Shown: positions 6,147 through 14,728 of the stretch, piece after piece
Numbering within the stretch: the first letter of the stretch is position 1
Layout: the number at the start of each line of letters is the position of its first letter
From: an uncultured Clostridia bacterium
GTDB lineage: Bacteria > Bacillota > Clostridia > Christensenellales > Borkfalkiaceae
NCBI GenBank assembly: GCA_946627905.1
Contig: CAMOVY010000010.1
Location: 1 to 14,728 of the forward strand
Length of the DNA: 14,728 nt
Direction: 5' to 3'
Translations under genes and position numbers: made by a program
The notes under the pieces: generated by a model
What the model saw: the letters and a program-made list of their open reading frames with translations, nothing else
Told to the model about the DNA's origin: nothing
The model's database searches: none

Positions 6147-7259
6147 TTACTCTTTTACAACTACCGCGTTTGCGTGTACGCAAATGCCTTCTTCTCTGCC
6201 GACAAATCCCAAGCCTTCTAACGTCGTTGCCGTTATTCCCACTTTGTCGGGGGATATATTGAGCGCCGTCGCAAGGTTTTCTGTTATTGTGGGGATATGT
6301 TTTAACAGTTTGGGCTTTTCCGCCATGATTACCGCTGAAACGCTGTCAACTGTAAAACCTTTTTCGTGTATCATACGCAACACTTCGGCGAGTAATTTCA
6401 TACTATTAGCGCCTTTGTACTTTTCGTCGGTATCGGGAAACCAAAAGCCTATATCACGCAAGCAACAGGCGGATAAAATCGCGTCCATTATAGCGTGGGT
6501 AAGTACGTCCGCGTCCGAGTGCCCTAAAAGCCCCTTGTTAAAAGGGATTTCCACGCCGCCTAAAATAAGTTTCCTGTTTTCTACAAGTCTGTGGCAATCG
6601 AACCCCGTGCCGAAACGGGTTTCTTTTGCCGTGTTAAAATCTTCGGGATAGGTGAGTTTAACGTTTTTCGCGTCGCCGCCTACGAAATTCAGTTTGCCGA
6701 AACAATTTAAATACACTTCGCCGTCGTCGTTAAACGTTTTTTCGCCCGCAACGTTGTACGCGCGCTTTATTTCTTCGGCGATAAAAGCCTGCGGCGTCTG
6801 AATAAGCAGCAAATCTTTTTTACCGAGATAGCGGGGCGCGTTCTCCGATTTTTCAGCCACCGTATCGCGCGAAGGGATTGCCGCCACGCCGCTACCGTAT
6901 TTTATCGCACTGTCGATACAGTCGCGTATAACTTGTTCGGGAACGAACGGGCGCGCCCCGTCGTGAATAAGCACTATATCGCCGGTGGTAAGCGCCAGCG
7001 CGTTTTTAACCGATTCCGTGCGCGTTTTGCCGCCGTTTACAATTTTTACGAACGGGGGAAGAAGCGATTTTATTTCTTCCGCGTCTTCCTGTTTTGCCGC
7101 GACTATATATTCGTTTATAAGTTTTGACGAGTAAAACGCGTCGAACGTTTTGCGTATTACGCTAACGCCGCCGACGTCTTCTAAAATTTTGTTTTTACTC
7201 CGTTTCGCCCGCTCGCCGCTACCCGCGGCGGCGATAATCACCGTGATTTTTTCTTTCAT
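6147..7259 (-). CDS. ispDF: Bifunctional IspD-IspF enzyme of the MEP isoprenoid pathway
   Basis: One 370-residue protein carries two MEP-pathway enzymes. Residues 1 to about 214 are IspD, which joins CTP and methylerythritol 4-phosphate: nucleotide-binding AAAGSGERAKR (10-20), GGKTRTESV (76-84) and HDGARPF (99-105), with TPQAF at 155-159. Residues about 216-370 are IspF, which forms the 2,4-cyclodiphosphate: GTGFDCHRL (217-224) and THA (254-256) supply the metal ligands D221, H223 and H255, followed by GFWFPDTDEKY and TLEGLGFVGREEGI. The junction is very short (NTAKETRFGTGFD). The intermediate IspE step is not encoded here. It is the second gene of a leftward pair, 18 bases after rqcP, with only a weak ribosome binding site (ACGGTAAT), so it may rely on translational coupling. 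Both active sites look complete. Confidence 0.95.
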   Translation of the reverse strand: MKEKITVIIAAAGSGERAKRSKNKILEDVGGVSVIRKTFDAFYSSKLINEYIVAAKQEDAEEIKSLLPPFVKIVNGGKTRTESVKNALALTTGDIVLIHDGARPFVPEQVIRDCIDSAIKYGSGVAAIPSRDTVAEKSENAPRYLGKKDLLLIQTPQAFIAEEIKRAYNVAGEKTFNDDGEVYLNCFGKLNFVGGDAKNVKLTYPEDFNTAKETRFGTGFDCHRLVENRKLILGGVEIPFNKGLLGHSDADVLTHAIMDAILSACCLRDIGFWFPDTDEKYKGANSMKLLAEVLRMIHEKGFTVDSVSAVIMAEKPKLLKHIPTITENLATALNISPDKVGITATTLEGLGFVGREEGICVHANAVVVKE

Positions 7260-7277
7260 AAGTATTACCGTAAAAAT

Positions 7278-7523
7278 TTATTCCGAAATTATTTCGTAAA
7301 GGGAAGAAGTTTCTTCCTTTTTAATCGTTTCTTTTATTGCGAGAACGCGGAAAGTTATAGTGCCGCTAGCAAAACCTAATTCCACGATATCGCCGACTTT
7401 CACTTCGTGCGCGGGTTTTACCGTTTTGCCGTTTATTTTAACCCTGCCGCCCTTTGCCGCTTCGCCCGCTACCGTTCTGCGCTTAAGTAGCCTTGAAACC
7501 TTTAAAAATTTGTCTATTCTCAT
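7278..7523 (-). CDS. rqcP: RqcP (YabO), S4-domain ribosome quality-control factor
   Basis: An 81-residue S4-domain RNA-binding protein whose start (MRIDKFLKVSRLLKRRTVA) and end (KKEETSSLYEIISE) match Bacillus RqcP/YabO nearly residue for residue. The S4 fold spans about 1-60 with the signature GRVKINGKTVKPAHEVKVGD. In Bacillus, RqcP binds stalled 50S subunits with RqcH and helps the poly-alanine tailing that marks incomplete chains for degradation. AAAGGA lies five bases before the ATG. In Bacillus it sits with yabN, yabP, yabQ and divIC; here it leads ispDF instead and is divergent from rpoB. The closely related Hsp15 group is less likely because of the RqcP-like length and tail. Confidence 0.9.
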   Translation of the reverse strand: MRIDKFLKVSRLLKRRTVAGEAAKGGRVKINGKTVKPAHEVKVGDIVELGFASGTITFRVLAIKETIKKEETSSLYEIISE

Positions 7524-7619
7524 AATCGTCCTTTTATTTGATTTGATTTTAACGATTTTCGTCGAAAAAACGGGTTTTTTAAAAAATTTTCAAAAAGTTT
7601 TTTCAATCGCTTGACAACC

Positions 7620-7647
7620 TTGACGATTTAGGATAACATTATATAAT
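7620..7647 (+). promoter_or_regulatory. Predicted rpoB promoter
   Basis: TTGACG (7620-7625) and a perfect TATAAT (7642-7647) are 16 bases apart. An overlapping alternative is TTGACA (7611-7616) with TAACAT (7634-7639), 17 bases apart. The -10 lies inside ATAATGCATTAT (7643-7654), a perfect 12-base palindrome that could be an operator. Initiation near 7654 would give rpoBC a leader of about 190 bases. Confidence 0.55.
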
Positions 7648-7843
7648 GCATTATGATAGGTTAATATCGAGTTTTAGCGCATTTTTACGGAAAAAACGCT
7701 GAATTTTAGGGTTTTTTTTGACGGAAAACCGTAGAAAAACACGATAGATTTAACCGATATCGTCAAGTTAACGTAATTATACAACAAATTTTTGCGTTTG
7801 TAAACCCTTGACAAAAAGAATTTTTAATAAGGAGTGTGTTTTA
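7648..7843 (+). promoter_or_regulatory. A+T-rich untranslated leader of rpoB
   Basis: No gene is visible here. Features include a weak A-rich/U-rich hairpin with an eight-T run (AAAAAAC at about 7691-7697, T-run 7712-7719), a small ACGG-AAAA-CCGT hairpin (7721-7732) and ACGATA (7741-7746) pairing with TATCGT (7758-7763). AAGGAG at 7829-7834 is the rpoB ribosome binding site. The hairpin before the T-run could act as a weak attenuator, but its stem is mostly A-T. The usual rplJ-rplL genes are not upstream. Confidence 0.4.
7776..7804 (-). promoter_or_regulatory. Predicted leftward promoter inside the rpoB leader
   Basis: On the minus strand TTTACA (7804-7799) and TATAAT (7781-7776) are exactly 17 bases apart: 5/6 and 6/6 matches. 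It would start near 7769 and read leftward into rqcP-ispDF with a leader of about 245 bases, across the predicted rpoB promoter. A weaker alternative nearer rqcP is TTGAAA followed after 17 bases by TTTAAA (about 7606-7578). Confidence 0.5.
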
Positions 7844-10800
7844 ATGACACGTAAACTACCCGAGATTGAGTGCGGCAAGATTAGAAGAAAGACGTTCAGC
7901 AAAATCAAAGAAGCAATCGAACTTCCTTATCTTGTCCAGATTCAGAAGGATTCCTACGACGCGTTTATTCGCGAAGGGATAAGCGAAGTCCTAGAAGATT
8001 TTTCACCCATTACCGACTATTCGGACCACTTCGAACTGTATTTTTTGGACCACAGTTTAGACGGAACGCCCAAGTACAGCGAAAAAGAGTGCCGCGACAG
8101 GGACGCGACTTACGCGCTTCCGCTTCGCGTTAAGGTAAGGCTTGTAAATAAAGTTACCGACGAAGTTATGGACCAAGACGTGTTTATGGGCGACTTCCCG
8201 CTGATGACCGACAACGGTTCGTTTATAATTAACGGCGCGGAAAGGGTTATCGTGTCGCAACTCGTACGCTCCCCGGGGGTTACCAACAAGGTGCAGGTGG
8301 ACAAGTCGGGTAAAAAACTCTTCGAAACCACCGTTCAGCCGTCGCGCGGGGCGTGGCTGGAATTCGAACAGGATTCCCAAGGCGTACTTTGGGTTCACGT
8401 CGACAGAACGAGAAAAATCACCGCGACAGTGCTTTTAAGGGCGTTGGGTTTTGGTACTGACGAAGCGCTTAACACGCTCTACGACGGCGACGAGATGATA
8501 GTAAACACCGCGGCGAAGGATTCCGCGAAATCGGAAAACGAAGGTTTAGTCGAATTGTACCGCCGTTTACGTCCGGCGGAAATTCCGACCGACAGCGCGG
8601 TAAGACAGCACCTTAAAAACATATTCTTCGACGCAAGGCGCTACGATTTGGCGCGCGTCGGCAGATACAAATTCAATAAACGTCTCCGTCTCGGCGTGCG
8701 TATCGTCGGGTTAAAGAGTGCGGACGATATTATTTCCGCGGACGGCGAGATTTTAGCGCGCGCGGGCGACGTTATCAACAAGTCGCAGGCGGAAGATATC
8801 CAAAACGCGGGTATTAACGAATTCTACACCGAAATTAACGGCGTAAGACATAAAATAATCGGCAACAACGTGGTAAGTTTCAAGAGCGCTTTCGGCAAAG
8901 ATCCCAAAGTGTTCGGACTTTTGGACTACGTGTACTATCCGATGGTAAAATTCTCGGCACTCGTTAACGAGACCGCCGCCGAAAAGGGCGTGGAAGAAAC
9001 GGCGGAGATTTTGCGTAAAGAAATCAACGGTTTCTTCTATATAGACGACGCGGAAATTCCCGAAGGCGAAGAAAAACCCGAAGACAAGAAGAACGCTTTA
9101 AAAGCCAAAGAAACGCGCATTAAGTTCGTAAACGCGTGCGTGGCGTTCTACAAACTTTTACAGGAAGATATAAAAGAGCCTTTGACTATCGAAGGCAAAA
9201 AAGACATAAGAGTTTTGCTCGATAAACTCAATCATAAACACATAACCGTAGACGATATAGTCGCTTCGGTATCCGTTAACCTTGATTTGAATTTCGGGCT
9301 TAATTCGGTGGATATAATCGACCACTTGGGCAACCGCCGCGTGCGTTCGGTCGGCGAACTTTTGCAGAACCAGTTCCGTATAGGTATCGCACGGCTCGAG
9401 CGCGTTATCAAAGAACGTATGGCGACGCAAGACCCCAAGGAGGTTTCGGCGCAGGGCTTAATCAACGTCCGTCCCGTAAGCTCGGCGATAAAGGAATTCT
9501 TCGGCTCGTCGCAACTTTCGCAGTTTATGGACCAGACCAACCCCATAGCGGAACTTACGCACAAGCGTAAACTTTCGGCGTTAGGCCCCGGCGGTATCAA
9601 TCGCGACAGGGCGACTTTCGACGTCCGCGACGTCAACTACACGCACTACGGCAGAATGTGTCCGATAGAGACCCCCGAAGGTCAGAACATAGGTTTAATC
9701 ACTTCGCTTACGTCTTACGCGCAGGTCAACGAGTACGGGTTTATAGAATCCCCGTACAGAAAAGTGGAACATACTTTAAACGACGACGGTACTATTTCCA
9801 CCGTAGTCAGCGAGCACGTCGATTACTTGACTGCGGACGAAGAAGACAATTTCACCGTAGCGCAGGCTAACGAACCGCTTATCGATAACAAATATTTCGC
9901 GCGCGACCGCGTTTCCTGCCGCAGACGTGCGGACATTACCGAAGACGTAAAAGAAAACATAGATTATATGGACGTGTCGCCCAAACAACTTATATCGGTT
10001 GCTACGGCGCTTATTCCGTTCCTTGAGAACGACGATACCAACCGCGCCCTGATGGGTTCTAACATGCAACGTCAGGCAGTTCCTTTGCTTTGCCCCGAAA
10101 ACGCTATAGTCGCCACGGGTATAGAGCGCCGCATCGCGTACGATTCCGGCGTTATGGTAAACGCCAAAGAAGCGGGCGTTGTCAAGAGTGTTGCAAGCGA
10201 TTTAATCGTGATTACCGAAGAAGACGGCACGGACAGAGAATACAAACTCAAAAAGTTCGAGCGCAGCAACCAAGGCACTTGTCTTAACCAAAGACCTATC
10301 GTCGACAAGGGCGAAAAGGTGGAAAAAGGTCAGACCATTGCCGACGGACCTTCGACCAAGAACGGCGAACTCGCGCTTGGCCGCAACATTTTAGTCGGCT
10401 TTATGAGTTGGGAAGGTTATAACTACGAAGACGCTATACTTCTCTCCGAAAAACTCGTGAGAGAAGACGTGTTTACCACTATCCATATAGAAGAATACGA
10501 AATCGAGTCGCGCGATACGCGACTTGGCGAAGAAGAAATCACGAGAGATATTCCGAACGTCGGCGAAGACGCTTTAAAAGACCTTGACGAAGACGGTATT
10601 ATCCGCGTCGGTGCGGAAGTTACCAGCGGAAGTATCTTGGTCGGTAAAGTTACCCCGAAAGGCGAAACCGAACTTACCCCCGAAGAAAGGCTTTTACGCG
10701 CAATCTTCGGCGAAAAGGCGAGAGAAGTAAGAGATACTTCGCTTACCGTTCCGCACGGCGAAAGCGGTATAGTCGTTGACGTAAAGATATTCACGAGAGC

Positions 10801-11839
10801 GAATAAGGACGAGTTGCCCCCCGGGGTAAACAAACTCGTAAGAGTATATATCGCGCAGAAACGTAAAATCGGTATCGGCGATAAAATGGCGGGCCGCCAC
10901 GGAAACAAGGGCGTCGTTTCAAGGGTTCTTCCCGAAAGCGATATGCCGTTTATGGCGGACGGTACGCCTTTACAAATCGTACTTAACCCGTTGGGCGTTC
11001 CTTCGCGTATGAATATCGGTCAGGTTCTCGAAGTACACTTGGGGCTTGTCTGTAAGCAACTCGGCTGGAAAATAGCAACCCCCGTGTTCGACGGCGCGAC
11101 CGAAAGCGACATAAAGGAACTCTTAAAAGAAAACAATATAGTTAATCCCGACGGCGAAGTGGACGGCAAAATTCAACTTTACGACGGCAGAACGGGCGAA
11201 CCCTTTGAAAACAGGGTTACCGTCGGTCAGATGTATATGATAAAACTTAACCACTTGGTCGACGATAAGATTCACGCGCGTTCGACAGGTCCTTATAGCC
11301 TTGTAACCCAGCAGCCTTTGGGCGGTAAAGCGCAGTTCGGCGGACAGCGTTTCGGCGAAATGGAAATCTGGGCGTTAGAAGCCTACGGCGCGGCGCACAT
11401 TTTACAGGAAATTCTGACCGTTAAATCGGACGATATCGCGGGGCGCTTCAAAACTTACGAATCCATAGTAAAAGGCACGAACATAAGCGAACCGGGAATT
11501 CCCGAAGCGTTTAAGGTTCTCCTTAAAGAAATGCAGTCTTTGGCGCTTGACGTAAAAGTTCTTACCGAAAACAAAGAAGAAATTTCGCTTAAAGAACTTA
11601 TCGAAAGCGAGAACGACGATATGCCGACGTTCAAAGAGAAAGAGACCAAGGAAGAAGTTTCCATCGTCGACGATTTCAAAGACACGGCAGATACCGAAGA
11701 CATATTTGTCGATAACGAAGAAGTCGATTTAAGCGACGAAGGTTTTTCGATGTTAGAAGACGACGATGACGAAATCGACACCACGATTCCCGACGGCAGC
11801 CTTTTGGACGACGATTGGGACGACGAGGATAACGAATAA
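7844..11839 (+). CDS. rpoB: DNA-directed RNA polymerase subunit beta
   Basis: Beta subunit of RNA polymerase, 1331 residues; with beta' it forms the active-centre cleft. The ATG at 7844 is preferred because AAGGAG ends nine bases before it and the product then begins TRKLPEIECGKIRRK; an in-frame TTG 36 bases upstream would put the ribosome site inside the gene. Landmarks: the rifampicin region GSSQLSQFMDQTNPIAELTHKRK at about 554-576, GRMCPIETPEGQNIGLI just after it, the lysine-bearing GDKMAGRHGNKG loop of the active centre, and DGRTGEPFENRVTVG then RFGEMEIWALEAYGAA near the C terminus. Compared with Bacillus RpoB (1193 residues) about 90 extra residues lie before the rifampicin region, mostly around 350-470, including a charged linker EIPEGEEKPEDKK (404-416). 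Residues 1260-1331 form a very acidic tail. The gene is first of an rpoB-rpoC unit; rpoC begins 11 bases after the stop. Confidence 0.98.
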   Translation: MTRKLPEIECGKIRRKTFSKIKEAIELPYLVQIQKDSYDAFIREGISEVLEDFSPITDYSDHFELYFLDHSLDGTPKYSEKECRDRDATYALPLRVKVRLVNKVTDEVMDQDVFMGDFPLMTDNGSFIINGAERVIVSQLVRSPGVTNKVQVDKSGKKLFETTVQPSRGAWLEFEQDSQGVLWVHVDRTRKITATVLLRALGFGTDEALNTLYDGDEMIVNTAAKDSAKSENEGLVELYRRLRPAEIPTDSAVRQHLKNIFFDARRYDLARVGRYKFNKRLRLGVRIVGLKSADDIISADGEILARAGDVINKSQAEDIQNAGINEFYTEINGVRHKIIGNNVVSFKSAFGKDPKVFGLLDYVYYPMVKFSALVNETAAEKGVEETAEILRKEINGFFYIDDAEIPEGEEKPEDKKNALKAKETRIKFVNACVAFYKLLQEDIKEPLTIEGKKDIRVLLDKLNHKHITVDDIVASVSVNLDLNFGLNSVDIIDHLGNRRVRSVGELLQNQFRIGIARLERVIKERMATQDPKEVSAQGLINVRPVSSAIKEFFGSSQLSQFMDQTNPIAELTHKRKLSALGPGGINRDRATFDVRDVNYTHYGRMCPIETPEGQNIGLITSLTSYAQVNEYGFIESPYRKVEHTLNDDGTISTVVSEHVDYLTADEEDNFTVAQANEPLIDNKYFARDRVSCRRRADITEDVKENIDYMDVSPKQLISVATALIPFLENDDTNRALMGSNMQRQAVPLLCPENAIVATGIERRIAYDSGVMVNAKEAGVVKSVASDLIVITEEDGTDREYKLKKFERSNQGTCLNQRPIVDKGEKVEKGQTIADGPSTKNGELALGRNILVGFMSWEGYNYEDAILLSEKLVREDVFTTIHIEEYEIESRDTRLGEEEITRDIPNVGEDALKDLDEDGIIRVGAEVTSGSILVGKVTPKGETELTPEERLLRAIFGEKAREVRDTSLTVPHGESGIVVDVKIFTRANKDELPPGVNKLVRVYIAQKRKIGIGDKMAGRHGNKGVVSRVLPESDMPFMADGTPLQIVLNPLGVPSRMNIGQVLEVHLGLVCKQLGWKIATPVFDGATESDIKELLKENNIVNPDGEVDGKIQLYDGRTGEPFENRVTVGQMYMIKLNHLVDDKIHARSTGPYSLVTQQPLGGKAQFGGQRFGEMEIWALEAYGAAHILQEILTVKSDDIAGRFKTYESIVKGTNISEPGIPEAFKVLLKEMQSLALDVKVLTENKEEISLKELIESENDDMPTFKEKETKEEVSIVDDFKDTADTEDIFVDNEEVDLSDEGFSMLEDDDDEIDTTIPDGSLLDDDWDDEDNE

Positions 11840-11850
11840 GGAGAAGCGTT

Positions 11851-14728
<2,878 letters not shown>

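Noticed and set aside
5992..6651. Rightward open frame of 219 codons
   Set aside because: It starts inside the dispersed repeat and then runs antisense to ispDF, whose motifs are complete; the predicted protein is Ser/Thr-rich frame noise.
7808..7836. TTGACA at 7808 as a promoter -35 just before rpoB
   Set aside because: The position 17 bases downstream reads GGAGTG, the ribosome binding site, with no -10 resemblance.
7808..7843. Upstream in-frame TTG as the rpoB start, adding 12 residues
   Set aside because: No ribosome site precedes it, whereas AAGGAG sits at the right distance from the ATG at 7844, and the resulting N terminus fits the family.
10423..10908. Leftward open frame of 161 codons within rpoB
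   Set aside because: It is antisense to strongly conserved RpoB sequence, Ser/Pro-rich, with no ribosome site; a codon-bias shadow.

Overview
The window looks like a chromosomal housekeeping segment from a Bacillota (Firmicutes), probably an uncultured clostridial lineage. The signs are a CysE and an RqcP (YabO) very close to the Bacillus proteins, a Firmicutes-type RNA polymerase beta subunit, AAGGAG-type ribosome binding sites, and A+T-rich intergenic DNA around genes of moderate G+C. No phage, CRISPR, rRNA or tRNA gene is visible. The genus cannot be told from the sequence alone.

Layout: (1) 1-347 holds the 5' part of a small unrecognised leftward gene that runs off the edge, then several perfect inverted repeats, one of them a good terminator for serS. 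(2) 348-1628 is serS, leftward. (3) 1629-1905 is a divergent promoter region, with a serS promoter leftward and a cysE promoter rightward followed by a hairpin-rich leader. (4) 1906-5819 is a tight operon cysE-cysS-alaS (gaps of 28 and 19 bases). (5) 5820-6146 is a gene-free convergent gap packed with palindromic elements, including one shaped like the widespread GTCATTGCGAG dispersed repeat. (6) 7523-6147 is a leftward pair rqcP-ispDF. (7) 7524-7843 is a divergent A+T-rich regulatory region whose predicted promoters cross. (8) 7844-14728 is rpoB followed by rpoC, the latter cut by the window edge inside the trigger-loop region.

Functionally the genes cover aminoacyl-tRNA supply (Ser, Cys, Ala), the committed step of cysteine synthesis paired with cysteine charging, two MEP-pathway steps of isoprenoid synthesis on one polypeptide, rescue of stalled ribosomes (RqcP), and the two large RNA polymerase subunits. 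In Bacillus subtilis ispD-ispF-gltX-cysE-cysS lies a few genes upstream of secE-nusG-rplKAJL-rpoBC, so this looks like a shuffled, compacted version of that neighbourhood: gltX and the secE-nusG-rplKAJL block are missing and alaS, serS and rqcP have moved in.

No wholly new system is evident. The most unusual points are a minimal alanyl-tRNA synthetase that keeps its editing centre but lacks the beta-barrel and the C-Ala domain (an architecture I associate with Patescibacteria), a palindromic element that supplies the last codons and stop of that gene, an RpoB with a roughly 90-residue excess ahead of the rifampicin region and a very acidic tail, and overlapping opposed promoters ahead of rpoB.
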